Notes: generated by a model from the sequence alone, not told the origin. 64,000 nt of DNA from Streptomyces chartreusis (GCF_008704715.1 NZ_CP023689.1:7874001-7938000); one strand, 5' to 3'. Numbered from the stretch's first letter, positions 34,692-43,462 are shown. Numbers and translations are program-made.

Positions 34692-36893
34692 CTAGGGCGT
34701 GCACTCGGCGCCTGTCAGGATGATCAGTTGCCGGGTTGCCCGGGTCATCGCCACATAGTGGTCCACCGCTCCTTCGATGCCCTCGCCGAACTTCTCCGGG
34801 TTCATGAGGACGACCAGGTCGAATTCCAGGCCCTTGGACAGCTCGGGGGTCAGTGACCGTACCCGGTCCGTCGGGCGGAACGTGGGGTCGCCGATGACGC
34901 AGGCGATTCCCTCGGTGTGCTCGGCGAGCCAGGTGTCGAGGACCGCGTCCCGCTCCGAAACCGATCCGTGGACGACGGGGAGCCCTCCGCTGCGGATCGA
35001 CGTCGGCACATTGGCGTCCGGCAGTGCGGCGCGGATGACCGGCTCGGCCTCCGTCATGATCTCCGCCGGGGTGCGGTAGTTGACGTTGAGGGAGGCCAGT
35101 TCGATCCGGTCGAGGCCGATGCGGGCCAGGCGGTCCTGCCAGGACTCCGTGAAACCGTGCCTGGCCTGGGCACGATCGCCGACGATGGTGAAGCTGCGCG
35201 AAGGACAGCGCTGGAGCAGCATCTGCCATTCCGCGTCGGTCAGTTCCTGCGCCTCGTCCACGACGATGTGCGCGAACGGGCCGGCGAGCCGGTCCTGGGC
35301 GATGTCGGTCAGCTCGGACTCGTCGACCAGACTGACCTGGGCGTCCTGGCCGCGCAGCATGATCACCAGGCCCTCGCCTTCGTCGCCGTCGGCGCCGGAG
35401 TTCGCCGTGGCCTCGATGAGGTTGTCGACGACCTGCGTCATCCGCTCGCGCTGGGCGGCGAGGATGCCCGCATGCCGGCGCTTGCGGCGGGCGGTCTCCG
35501 GATCGCCCAGCCGTTGCCGTGCCGCGTCCAGCAGCGGCAGGTCGGACACCGTCCACGCCTGGGCGTCCGCGCGCTGGAGTCGCCGCACCTCCTCGCGGTC
35601 GAGCCAGGGAGCGCACATCCGCAGATACGCCGGCACCGACCACAGGTCCCCGACCAGGTCGGTCGCCTCCAGCAGCGGCCAGGAGCGGTCGAAGGCGCCG
35701 CGCAGCTCCCGGTTCTGCGACAGGGACCTGCGGATCAGCTCGGGGGAGACCTCGCCGTCGTCGCCGGAGGCGTCCTCCTCGTGCTGGTCGACCAGGATCG
35801 TCAGCAGTTCCTCCCAGACCTGGTCGCGGGCCTCGTTGTGAGGGACGCCGGGCTCGGCCGCGTCGAACGCCACGGCCCAGTCGCGAGCGGTCAGCCGTAC
35901 GTCGGACCAGTGGGTCGTGACCGTCATGGTCCCGGTGGGCGGCTCCTCGTAGAAGCGGACGGCCTTCGCGATCGCCCGCACCAGGTCCGCGGACGACTTC
36001 AGGCGGGCCACCTCCGGGTCGGGCTCGACGGTCGCCGCGGCCCCCTCGGGGACCAGGTCCCGCAGGATGCAGGTCTGCACGCCCTCCTCGCCGAGGCTCG
36101 GCAGGACATCGGAGACGTAACTCAGATACGGCCGGTGCGGACCGACGAACAGGACGCCGCCCCGGCGCTGGTCGAGCCGTGGGTCGGAGTACAGCAGGTA
36201 GGCGGAGCGGTGCAGGGCGACGACGGTCTTGCCCGTGCCGGGGCCGCCGTCGACGACGAGTGCGCCGCGGGATCCGGCGCGGATGATGGCGTCCTGGTCG
36301 GCCTGGATGGTGCCGAGCACGTCGCGCATCCTGGGGGAGCGGTTGCTGCCCAGGCTCGCGATGAATGCGGACTGGTCGTCGAGCGCGGCATGCCCGGCGA
36401 AGCCGTCCGGGGTGAACACCTCGTCCCAGTAGTCGCTGATCCGGCCCTGGGTCCAGCGGTACCGGCGGCGGCTTGTCAGGCCCATCGGGTTGCCGTGGGT
36501 GGCGCCGAAGAACGGCTCGGCCGCGGGGGAGCGCCAGTCGACGAGCAGTCGGCGGCCGGTGCTGTCGGTCAGGCCGAGGCGGCCCACGTAGACCGGTTCG
36601 GGGCTGTCCGCGCCGACCATGTGTCCCAGGCACAGGTCCAGGCCGAAGCGGCGAAGGGTGCGCAGACGGGCGCTGAGCCGGTGGATCTCGTTGTCGCGGT
36701 CCATCGCCTCCCGGCCGGTGCCACCCGGTTCCCTGCGCGCGGCGGCGAGTCGGTCGGACAGCTCGGCGATGGACTGTTCGAGGCACTCGGCGATGGCGGC
36801 GAAGTGCCGCTCGTCGGCGGCGACGAGTGCCGGGTCCGCCTTGGGGGAGAGGCGTTCGGGCAGGGCGAAGGCACTGGTGGTCAGGGGGTTCAA
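34692..36893 (-). CDS. helR: HelD-family RNA polymerase-associated helicase (HelR)
   Basis: UvrD-like superfamily 1 protein of 733 residues that binds RNA polymerase. In Streptomyces HelR displaces rifamycins and gives tolerance. An N-terminal coiled coil (about 20-85, HFAAIAECLEQSIAELSDRL) fits the arm inserted in the secondary channel. Walker A GGPGTGKT is at about 216-223, with a helicase box VVDEAQELTDAEW and a C-terminal VAMTRATRQLIILTG. TTG 36893 is chosen because GGAG lies about 9 bases upstream and the sequence before it is non-family. The open frame reaches back through the rifamycin element, which should stay untranslated. Confidence 0.9.
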   Translation of the reverse strand: MNPLTTSAFALPERLSPKADPALVAADERHFAAIAECLEQSIAELSDRLAAARREPGGTGREAMDRDNEIHRLSARLRTLRRFGLDLCLGHMVGADSPEPVYVGRLGLTDSTGRRLLVDWRSPAAEPFFGATHGNPMGLTSRRRYRWTQGRISDYWDEVFTPDGFAGHAALDDQSAFIASLGSNRSPRMRDVLGTIQADQDAIIRAGSRGALVVDGGPGTGKTVVALHRSAYLLYSDPRLDQRRGGVLFVGPHRPYLSYVSDVLPSLGEEGVQTCILRDLVPEGAAATVEPDPEVARLKSSADLVRAIAKAVRFYEEPPTGTMTVTTHWSDVRLTARDWAVAFDAAEPGVPHNEARDQVWEELLTILVDQHEEDASGDDGEVSPELIRRSLSQNRELRGAFDRSWPLLEATDLVGDLWSVPAYLRMCAPWLDREEVRRLQRADAQAWTVSDLPLLDAARQRLGDPETARRKRRHAGILAAQRERMTQVVDNLIEATANSGADGDEGEGLVIMLRGQDAQVSLVDESELTDIAQDRLAGPFAHIVVDEAQELTDAEWQMLLQRCPSRSFTIVGDRAQARHGFTESWQDRLARIGLDRIELASLNVNYRTPAEIMTEAEPVIRAALPDANVPTSIRSGGLPVVHGSVSERDAVLDTWLAEHTEGIACVIGDPTFRPTDRVRSLTPELSKGLEFDLVVLMNPEKFGEGIEGAVDHYVAMTRATRQLIILTGAECTP

Positions 36894-37037
36894 AGCATTG
36901 GCTCCGTAAGTCGCTCGTCGGCGGACCTCGTGTGCGGCGACGCTCCCGGCGCCCGCAGCCACATCACACGCACGCACTGGTATGCCTCCCGTTTCCGCAG
37001 GTCGTGGGCCTACGGCCGGAGATTCTGCGGCATGGAG

Positions 37038-37057
37038 GGGGCCTTGCCGCAAGCCCC
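37038..37057 (-). promoter_or_regulatory. Rifamycin-associated element (RAE)
   Basis: On the helR strand this reads GGGGCTTGC-GGCAAGGCCCC, an imperfect palindrome identical to the element I recall upstream of rifamycin-induced genes in actinomycetes. It lies about 145 bases before the helR start. An A/T-rich TATAGC hexamer just upstream on the same strand could be the -10 box. It implies rifamycin-inducible helR expression. Confidence 0.85.
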
Positions 37058-37080
37058 CCAGTGCGCTATAAGTTGAGAGT

Positions 37081-37115
37081 GGCAAGGAGCGGAGAAGCTC
37101 CTTGCCTTTGTTGTT
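37081..37115 (+). terminator. Rho-independent terminator with no upstream gene
   Basis: GGCAAGGAGC (37081-37090) and GCTCCTTGCC (37097-37106) form a perfect 10-base stem with a 6-base loop, followed by TTTGTTGTTT on the + strand. No + strand gene ends here; helR is on the other strand. Confidence 0.6.
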
Positions 37116-37198
37116 TCCGGCGCCGTTTGCCGTTTCCGCCGCGGTCCGGGCGCGCAGCGCCTCTCGTCCGCCTTCGCCGGACCGGCGTCACATCTCCC

Positions 37199-37255
37199 GC
37201 TGATCGCCGGCTGATCGCTCGCTGATCACTTGATCCCGGGTCTGATCCCGGGTCC
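37199..37255. repeat. Phased GATC-centred short direct repeats upstream of cvnA9
   Basis: Three 11-base units (GCTGATCGCCG, GCTGATCGCTC, GCTGATCACTT) are followed by two 12-base units (GATCCCGGGTCT, GATCCCGGGTCC). The rest of the 453-base gap before cvnA9 holds a CTCACGGTGAG palindrome (37274-37284), an AACATTC/GAATGTT inverted repeat (37294-37330) and a TATAAAT hexamer at 37340. Confidence 0.6.
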
Positions 37256-37559
37256 GGAACCCGATCTTCACCCCTCACGGTGAGTGACCTTCGAACATTC
37301 TCACGCTGTTACGGATCGTGTTCGAATGTTATCTGAGCGTATAAATGAGGCTGAGCGTACCGCCGTTGCGCACGCCGTTTCAGGTGCTTGCTGAATATGA
37401 CACAGCGATGATCCGGTCGGACTAAGCTCGCCCGCAGCGCACCGAGTTGAGGTGTAATCGTGCGCTTGTTCCCAAACGCGCAGAAGATTCCGACATACCC
37501 ATGACGTACCCCGCTGCAAGCTCCCCCTACACCCACCCGATCAGTTTCAGAGGGCCCAC

Positions 37560-39146
37560 ATGGTGAGCGTTCAAACCCCGCCCCGACGCCGTGAACTCCC
37601 CTATGCACGTGTGCTGTTGCTGCCGGCCATAGTGATGGCCGCGGTGATCGGAGCCGCCGTCGCCCTGGTGGCGGTCCCGGCCCGGACGGCCGTCGGCGTG
37701 TGCGGTGCCGTGGCCATGCTGCTGGTGCTGGCCTCGGCGGCCGAAGCGGTACGCCGCGGTCGCGCACTGCGGGACACGCGGGCCGAGCACGCCCGTCACA
37801 CCGCGTATCTGGAACACCGCGTCGCCGCCCACAGCGAGGAGATGGCCCGCCTCGCCACGGAGATCACGCCGGCCGCGATCTACTCGCTGCGCTGCGGCAA
37901 TTCACCCCACGAAGTGATTCGCGACCTCGCCGAGCTCGACCAGTCCTACGGCCAACTCGCCCCGTCCCAGGTCGAGTTGGTGAAGTCGATGCTCGACATC
38001 GTCGACCACGAGGAAGCCCTGCGCGACTCGGCCCAGCGCTCCTTCGTCAACATCGCACGTCGCGTCCAGTCGATCGTCCACCAACAGGCCGTGGAACTCC
38101 GCGAGATGGAGGAGGACCACGGGCGCAACCCCGAGGTCTTCGACGACCTCCTGCGCATCGACCACGGCACCATGCTGATCGGCCGCCTCGCCGACTCCAT
38201 CTCCGTGCTCGGCGGCGGCCGCCCCGGACGCCAGTGGCCCGACCCCGTACCGCTGTACAGCGTGCTGCGCGGCGCGATGTCCCGGATCCTGGAGTACCGC
38301 CGCATCAGCCTGGACTCCATCGTCCAGGTCAACATCGCCGGCATCTCCGTCGAGCCGATCATCCACGCGGCGGCCGAACTCCTCGACAACGCCACCCGGT
38401 ACTCGCCGCCGCAGACCAAGGTGCACGTCACCGCGACCGAGGTGCAGACGGGCGTCGCGATCGAGATCGAGGACGCCGGTGTCAGCCTGAGCGAGGAGGC
38501 CCGCGCCAGAGTCGAGGGCATGCTCGAACGTGCCAAGCAGGGCACCGACCTCCAGGACCTCGGGGAATCCCCACGCCTGGGCCTGGCAGTCGTCGGTCGC
38601 CTCTGCACGGCCTACAAGATGCAGGTCTCCCTGCGGTCGTCCGCGTACGGCGGCGTCCGCGCCGTCCTCGTCGTGCCGCGCGAGATGATGACCAGCGAGC
38701 CCGCGCCCGGACTCGCCCACGGCATCGGAGCGGGGGCGGCGCCCAAGGCCGACGACCCCGACGCGCTCGAAGGTCCCAAGCGCGCTCCCAAGAAGCGGCG
38801 CCCGACCAGCCCGAAGATCGCCGCCGCGGCTTCCATGGAGGACGACGTCCCGGTCGTCACCGAATGGACTCCGGGCGGGCTGCCCCAGCGCCGCAGCCGG
38901 GTCAAGACCCCGCTCAGCAAGCGCATCGCCGAGCAGGCGGCCATTGAGCAGGCCGAGCGAGAGGGGCGGCCGACCATCTGGTCGACGCCCGCGCCCGAGC
39001 CCGAGCCGATGAAGGACGAGCCTGCCCCCGGAGCCTGGGTCGAGGCGTTCTGGGACGGACTCAAGGACAAGCCCGACCCGCTCACACTCCAACCGCGAAC
39101 GCAACCGGCCGGCGCCGAGGCCGAAGACGAGGGGGACCTCAAGTGA
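37560..39146 (+). CDS. cvnA9: Conservon sensor-kinase-like ATPase CvnA9 (RarA)
   Basis: First protein of a conservon, a membrane module compared to eukaryotic G-protein receptors; 528 residues. Two N-terminal membrane helices (about 16-60) are followed by a helical region and a GHKL-type ATPase domain (about 250-380). This shows an N box HAAAELLDNATRYS and G boxes IEDAGVSLS and LGLAVV. A disordered basic/Pro-rich C-terminus follows. No classical phospho-acceptor His box was noted, as expected for conservon kinases. ATG 37560 follows GAGGG. Its stop overlaps the cvnB9 start. In S. coelicolor the rar operon (cvn9) restrains aerial mycelium and antibiotic production. Confidence 0.92.
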   Translation: MVSVQTPPRRRELPYARVLLLPAIVMAAVIGAAVALVAVPARTAVGVCGAVAMLLVLASAAEAVRRGRALRDTRAEHARHTAYLEHRVAAHSEEMARLATEITPAAIYSLRCGNSPHEVIRDLAELDQSYGQLAPSQVELVKSMLDIVDHEEALRDSAQRSFVNIARRVQSIVHQQAVELREMEEDHGRNPEVFDDLLRIDHGTMLIGRLADSISVLGGGRPGRQWPDPVPLYSVLRGAMSRILEYRRISLDSIVQVNIAGISVEPIIHAAAELLDNATRYSPPQTKVHVTATEVQTGVAIEIEDAGVSLSEEARARVEGMLERAKQGTDLQDLGESPRLGLAVVGRLCTAYKMQVSLRSSAYGGVRAVLVVPREMMTSEPAPGLAHGIGAGAAPKADDPDALEGPKRAPKKRRPTSPKIAAAASMEDDVPVVTEWTPGGLPQRRSRVKTPLSKRIAEQAAIEQAEREGRPTIWSTPAPEPEPMKDEPAPGAWVEAFWDGLKDKPDPLTLQPRTQPAGAEAEDEGDLK

Positions 39147-39550
39147 TCCAGCAGCGCGCCAACTTCGACTGGATGCTCAAGGAGCTCCACGACGGCGTAC
39201 CGGGCATCCAGATGATCGTGGTGCTGTCCGCGGACGGCCTGCGCATCGCCCGCTACGGCGGCGACCCGGACACCGCCGACCGAGTCGCCGCGGCCTGCGC
39301 CGGACTTCAGAGCCTGGCGAGCGCGGTCGCCTCGGAGATCCCCAAGAGCGACGGCAAGATGAAGATGGTCCTCATCGAGATCAACGGCGGCTACTTCTAT
39401 CTGATGGCCGCCGGCGCCAACGCCTATCTCGCCGTGCTGTCCGACACGTTCGCCGAACCCGGCCGGATGAGCAACCGCATGTCCGACCTCGTCGCCCGCA
39501 TCGGCGCCCATCTCACCAGTCCGCCCAGGCGCAACGGCCAGACCGTATGA
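39143..39550 (+). CDS. cvnB9: Conservon roadblock/LC7 protein CvnB9 (RarB)
   Basis: Roadblock-fold regulator of the conservon GTPase, 135 residues. Family sequence includes LDWMLKELHDGVPG-like helix 1 (here FDWMLKELHDGVPGIQMIVV), SADGLRIARYGG and a strand MVLIEINGGYFYLMAAG. Start GTG 39143 overlaps the cvnA9 stop by four bases, and its own stop overlaps cvnC9, so the three are translationally coupled. It probably acts on CvnD9 nucleotide exchange together with CvnA9. Confidence 0.94.
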   Translation: MIQQRANFDWMLKELHDGVPGIQMIVVLSADGLRIARYGGDPDTADRVAAACAGLQSLASAVASEIPKSDGKMKMVLIEINGGYFYLMAAGANAYLAVLSDTFAEPGRMSNRMSDLVARIGAHLTSPPRRNGQTV

Positions 39551-39954
39551 CTCCTCCGCAACGCCAGCGGCGATACCCCAAGGAGCAACCGCCCTCCCCG
39601 CCTCCCCCTCCCGGGCCCGGGAAGCAGAAGAACCCCGAGCGGCTCTTCGTGGTGGCCGGACCGGACGGTGGCGAGCGCGACGGCGACCTCGACCTCGTCG
39701 CATTGATCGTGGCGCGCGCCGACCCCCCGCCTGCCGCGACGCCCGAGCAGTCGGCGTTACTCCGGCTCACCAACACCCCCCTGTCCGTGGCCGAACTCTC
39801 GGCCTATCTCAACCTTCCGTTCAGCGTGATCACGGTCCTGCTCACCGACATGCTGGCGGCCGGGCTGGTGACGGCACGCGCCCCGATCGTGCGTCAGACC
39901 GTCGCCGACCGTTCAATCCTCGAAGCGGTGATGCATGGACTTCAAAGGCTCTGA
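39547..39954 (+). CDS. cvnC9: Conservon DUF742 protein CvnC9 (RarC)
   Basis: Small DUF742 protein of 135 residues, present in every conservon. A Pro-rich N-terminus (PKEQPPSPPPPPGPGKQKNP) precedes a winged-helix-like domain (about 35-135) with LSVAELSAYLNLPFSVITVL and LTDMLAAGLV. Start ATG 39547 overlaps the cvnB9 stop. Codon 71 (39757-39759) is TTA, the rare leucine codon read by the bldA tRNA, in SALLRLTN. Translation should therefore depend on developmental stage. The cvnD9 start lies inside its 3' end. Confidence 0.94.
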   Translation: MTPPQRQRRYPKEQPPSPPPPPGPGKQKNPERLFVVAGPDGGERDGDLDLVALIVARADPPPAATPEQSALLRLTNTPLSVAELSAYLNLPFSVITVLLTDMLAAGLVTARAPIVRQTVADRSILEAVMHGLQRL

Positions 39955-40555
39955 CACCGTCCCCGGCCCCCGGACCGAGGACCAGCTGCCGCAGACGGCC
40001 GAGGCCGCGGTCAAGATCGTGATCGTGGGCGGCTTCGGCGTCGGCAAGACGACGATGGTCGGTTCGGTCAGCGAGATCAGGCCACTGACCACCGAAGAGA
40101 CCATGACGCAGGCCGGCATCGGCGTCGACGACAACTTCGGCTCGCCGACCAAGACGGCCACGACGGTCGCGATGGACTTCGGCCGCATCAGCATCACCGA
40201 ACAGTTGGTGCTCTACCTCTTCGGCACCCCCGGCCAGGAACGCTTCTGGTTCCTGTGGAACGGGTTGTTCGAGGGTGCGCTGGGCGCGGTCGTGCTGGTC
40301 GACACCCGCCGCCTCGAGGTCAGCTTCGACGTCATCGGGCGACTCGAGGAGTGCGGAGTGCCGTTCGTGGTGGCCGTCAACACCTTCCCGGACGCGCCTC
40401 GTTACCCCGTCTCCGAACTCCGTACGGCGCTCGACGTGCCCGAGGAGATCCCCATCGTGGAGTGCGACGTCCGCCGCCGGGCGTCGAGCCGGGACGTACT
40501 GATGAAGCTGATGCACTTCCTGCACGCGCTGGCTACGGCGAAGGCGCCTGCGTGA
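39935..40555 (+). CDS. cvnD9: Conservon Ras-like GTPase CvnD9 (RarD)
   Basis: GTP-binding protein of 206 residues, the G-protein of the conservon. G1 reads GGFGVGKTTMV, G3 is LFGTPGQERFWFLW, and the G4-like site is VAVNTF where Ras proteins have NKxD. The switch I region holds TTEETMTQAG. Start ATG 39935 overlaps cvnC9 by 20 bases. Cell location is probably the inner face of the membrane with CvnA9. A 194-base gap with hairpins separates it from the P450 gene. Confidence 0.95.
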   Translation: MDFKGSDTVPGPRTEDQLPQTAEAAVKIVIVGGFGVGKTTMVGSVSEIRPLTTEETMTQAGIGVDDNFGSPTKTATTVAMDFGRISITEQLVLYLFGTPGQERFWFLWNGLFEGALGAVVLVDTRRLEVSFDVIGRLEECGVPFVVAVNTFPDAPRYPVSELRTALDVPEEIPIVECDVRRRASSRDVLMKLMHFLHALATAKAPA

Positions 40556-40611
40556 GCCACGTACTGGTCGAGCCGTACGGCTGCCTCCCCCTGTCCCGGA
40601 GCCGTACGGCC

Positions 40612-40630
40612 GGCTCATGTCCCATGAGCC
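40612..40630 (+). other. Hairpin between cvnD9 and the P450 gene
   Basis: GGCTCATG and CATGAGCC pair around a 3-base loop. Two copies of the palindrome GCCGTACGGC lie upstream (from about 40572 and 40601). There is no T tract; it may be a partial terminator or processing site that lowers expression of the distal gene. Confidence 0.4.
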
Positions 40631-40749
40631 GCATACGCGTTGTCTGAGCCGCACGCTTACGGCTTCCCCGCAGCCTCGGCCTTGTTCAACCGCCCGAACC
40701 GGCGGATCTCATTACCTCCTGTACACACTTAAGCTTCGGAGCGACCATC

Positions 40750-42204
40750 GTGACGCCTGAACCTCTCTCCCCGATCGGTACGGACGAGCCCACTGCCACC
40801 CCGCCTCCCGGCTGCCCCGCACATGACATCGGCGCCGGTGGCCTGCGTCGGCTGCACGGTCCTGAGGCAGAGGACCTGGGAGCCGTCTACGAGAAGCTTC
40901 GTGCCGAGCACGGTTCCGTGGCTCCGGCGCTGCTGCACCAGGACGTGCCGGTCTGGGTGGTGCTCGGCCACGCCGAGAACCTGCACATGGTGAGCACCCC
41001 CTCGCAGTACTGCCGTGACAGCCGGTTGTGGAGCGCCTTGCAGGACGGATCAGTCAAACCCGACCATCCGCTCATGCCGGTCTTCGCCTGGCAGCCCGTC
41101 TGCAGCCACGCCGAGGGTGACGAGCACCTGCGGCTGCGCGGCGCCGTCACGGGCGCCATGTCGACCATTGACCATCGGGGCATCCGCCGCCACATCAACC
41201 GGGCGACCCAACAGCTCGTCAACAAGTTCTGTGAGGAGGGCAGGGCCGACCTGGTCAGCCAGTTCGCCGAGCACCTTCCCATGGCGGTGATGTGCGAGAT
41301 TCTCGGCATGCCGGACGAGTACAACGACCGGCTCGTGCAGGCCGCCCGCGATCTGCCCAAGGGCACCGAGACCTCGATCGCCAGCAACGAGTACGTCATG
41401 GACGTCCTGATGCGGCTCACCGCCCGCCTCCGAGCCGAACCCCAGGACGACTTCACCAGCCACCTCATCAACCACCCGGCCCGGCTCACCGACGACGAGG
41501 TCGGCCAGCACCTGCGCATCGTCCTGATGGCCGCGTACGAGAACACCGCCAACCTGCTCGCCAACGTACTGCGGGTGGTGCTCACCGACCCACGGTTCCG
41601 AGCCCAGCTCAAGGGCGGCCAGATGACGGTGCCCCAGGCGGTCGAACAGTCCCTGTGGGACGAGCCGCCGTTCAGTATCGTCCTGCCGTACATCGCGAAG
41701 CAGGACACCGAGCTGGGCACCCAGCGCATCCGCAAAGGCGACGGCCTCCTCTTCGGCATCGCGCCGGGCAACGTCGACCCGCGCGTCCGACCCGACCTCA
41801 AGGCCAATATGCAGGGCAACCGCTCCCACCTTGCCTTCGGTGGCGGCCCTCATGAGTGCCCGGGCCAGGACATCGGCCGCGCCATCGCCGACGTCGGCGT
41901 CGACGCGCTGCTGACCCGCCTTCCGGACGTCCAACTCGCCTGTGACGAGGACGAGCTGCGCTGGCGCTCATCGGTCTCGAGCCGGCACCTCGTGGAACTG
42001 CCGGTGAAGTTCGCGTCGAAGCCCCAGCAGGGCGTCACAGAGAGGCCCTCCAGCAATCCGGTGCCACCGTGGAGCCGGCAGGTCGGTGCGGTGCCGCCGC
42101 AGCCTGGTTCGGAGCACGCCGTTCCGACACCGGCGCCTGCCAACGGACCGGTCAGCCGGCCAGGTGTGTTCCGGCGTCTCCTGCGCTGGTGGCGCGGCGA
42201 CTGA
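40750..42204 (+). CDS. cvnE9: Cytochrome P450 of the CYP157 type (CvnE9/RarE), ExxR motif absent
   Basis: Heme protein encoded with the conservon, 484 residues. The heme-binding loop FGGGPHECPG supplies thiolate Cys370. The K-helix ExxR motif is replaced by EQSLW at 299-303. The I-helix reads AAYENT in place of the usual AGxET. Loss of ExxR is the known hallmark of the CYP157 family of Streptomyces conservons. A Pro-rich tail of about 60 residues follows the P450 fold. Start GTG 40750 has GGAG 8 bases upstream. Whether it is catalytic is unclear; electrons could come from a ferredoxin encoded elsewhere. Confidence 0.92.
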   Translation: MTPEPLSPIGTDEPTATPPPGCPAHDIGAGGLRRLHGPEAEDLGAVYEKLRAEHGSVAPALLHQDVPVWVVLGHAENLHMVSTPSQYCRDSRLWSALQDGSVKPDHPLMPVFAWQPVCSHAEGDEHLRLRGAVTGAMSTIDHRGIRRHINRATQQLVNKFCEEGRADLVSQFAEHLPMAVMCEILGMPDEYNDRLVQAARDLPKGTETSIASNEYVMDVLMRLTARLRAEPQDDFTSHLINHPARLTDDEVGQHLRIVLMAAYENTANLLANVLRVVLTDPRFRAQLKGGQMTVPQAVEQSLWDEPPFSIVLPYIAKQDTELGTQRIRKGDGLLFGIAPGNVDPRVRPDLKANMQGNRSHLAFGGGPHECPGQDIGRAIADVGVDALLTRLPDVQLACDEDELRWRSSVSSRHLVELPVKFASKPQQGVTERPSSNPVPPWSRQVGAVPPQPGSEHAVPTPAPANGPVSRPGVFRRLLRWWRGD

Positions 42205-42222
42205 GCCGATCGGTCAACGGGG

Positions 42223-43164
42223 CTACCCGGCCCACTCGTCGTACGACGACCAGGCTTGTAGCAGGCGCGAGCTGACGAACCTGTGCTCGCGCCCCGTCAC
42301 CGGATCGGTGAACTCCAGCACCCGTGCGAGCAGTTGAAGCGGGCGTCGGAAGTCACCGTCCGCCACGGGCCCGGTCACCACGGGATAGAGGGGATCGCCG
42401 AGGATCGGTACCCCCAGCGCGCTCATGTGCACCCGCAGTTGGTGCGTCTGCCCGGTACTCGGCATCAGCCGGTACCGGGCGAGCCCGTTGTGGTGCTCCA
42501 GCAACTCGACCCGGCTGACGGCGTTGGGCTCACCCTCGACCTGGCGGGCCGCCATCACCCCGCGCTCCTTGACGATCCGGCTGCGCACAGTGCGCGGCAG
42601 GTCCAGTGCGGGTTCGTACCGGGCTACGGCCTCGTACTCCTTCGCCACCCGCTTGTCGCGGAACAGTGACTGATAGGAGCCGCGTTCCTCGGGCCGCACG
42701 GTGAACATCACCAGGCCGGCCGTCAGTCGGTCCAACCGATGTGCCGCGCCCAGCGTCGGGATGTCCAGCTGCCGCCGCAGTCGTGCCAGGGCAGTCTCGG
42801 CGACATGGCTGCCGCGTGGTGTGGTGGCAAGGAAGTGTGGCTTGTCGGCCACCACGAGGTGGTCGTCCCGGTAGAGAACGTCGATTGCGAACGGCACCCG
42901 CTCCTCATCGGCCGGCTGCCGATGGAACCACACATACATCCCCGGCACGTACGCCATGTCCCGCGTCACCGGATGTCCCGCGGCGTCCACGATCAGCCCC
43001 GCGTCGAGCATCCCGTCGATCGCTCCGGCCCCGGCCGAGAGCCGCGTCACGAGATGATCGCGAACGGTGGCCCACGCGTCCCCGACAGGCAACCGCACCC
43101 GCACCGGATCCACCCCATCGCGCTGCGGCAGGGGAGAGGGCGGGGGCGGAGTGCGGCGTCTCAT
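42223..43164 (-). CDS. RluA-family RNA pseudouridine synthase
   Basis: Converts uridine to pseudouridine in rRNA or tRNA; 313 residues. The catalytic motif AAHRLDRLTAG (HRLDR at 142-146, with D145 the catalytic Asp) and substrate-binding segments VVADKPHFLATT and GQTHQLRVHMSALGVPILGD are intact. The region before residue 90 resembles a poorly conserved S4-like domain. Start ATG 43164 is a choice among a close TTG, GTG and ATG series; no ribosome site is seen, and TACGCT lies 8 bases upstream. It converges on the P450 gene with only 18 bases between stops. The target uridine is not predictable. Confidence 0.9.
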   Translation of the reverse strand: MRRRTPPPPSPLPQRDGVDPVRVRLPVGDAWATVRDHLVTRLSAGAGAIDGMLDAGLIVDAAGHPVTRDMAYVPGMYVWFHRQPADEERVPFAIDVLYRDDHLVVADKPHFLATTPRGSHVAETALARLRRQLDIPTLGAAHRLDRLTAGLVMFTVRPEERGSYQSLFRDKRVAKEYEAVARYEPALDLPRTVRSRIVKERGVMAARQVEGEPNAVSRVELLEHHNGLARYRLMPSTGQTHQLRVHMSALGVPILGDPLYPVVTGPVADGDFRRPLQLLARVLEFTDPVTGREHRFVSSRLLQAWSSYDEWAG

Positions 43165-43194
43165 CACGATCAAGCGTACGAGAGATTGTTCGGT

Positions 43195-43244
43195 GGCCGA
43201 CGCCAGGCACTGCCCTCATGGCCGGGCAGTATCCCGGCGTCGCC
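43195..43244 (-). terminator. Long hairpin downstream of the terpene synthase gene
   Basis: GGCCGACGCC-A-GG-C-ACTGCCC (43195-43215) pairs with GGGCAGT-AT-CC-C-GGCGTCGCC (43224-43244) around an 8-base loop. It lies 220 bases past the terpene synthase stop and just upstream of the pseudouridine synthase start. The rest of the 298-base gap shows no gene. Confidence 0.55.
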
Positions 43245-43462
43245 GGTAGCCAGTTTCGGATCGGTCGCCCGGCGTCGCACCCAGGAGGCGGGCCGCTGAC
43301 CCCGGCCGTCAGGTTGCTGTTCCGCCCGGTCGTCCGGGCCGCGACCTGCGTGCGAGGCGACACCTGGCTGCCCGGTTCGGGTCTCCAGGTCGGCGATCCA
43401 GGCCCGGCCGACTCCAGTTCGGCCCCCAACCCGACCACACTCGGGGCCGACAGCCGATCGAG

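Noticed and set aside
36894..37085. Longer HelR N-terminus starting at 37085
   Set aside because: It would translate the RAE and a non-family stretch; the TTG at 36893 has a ribosome site and gives a normal N-terminus.
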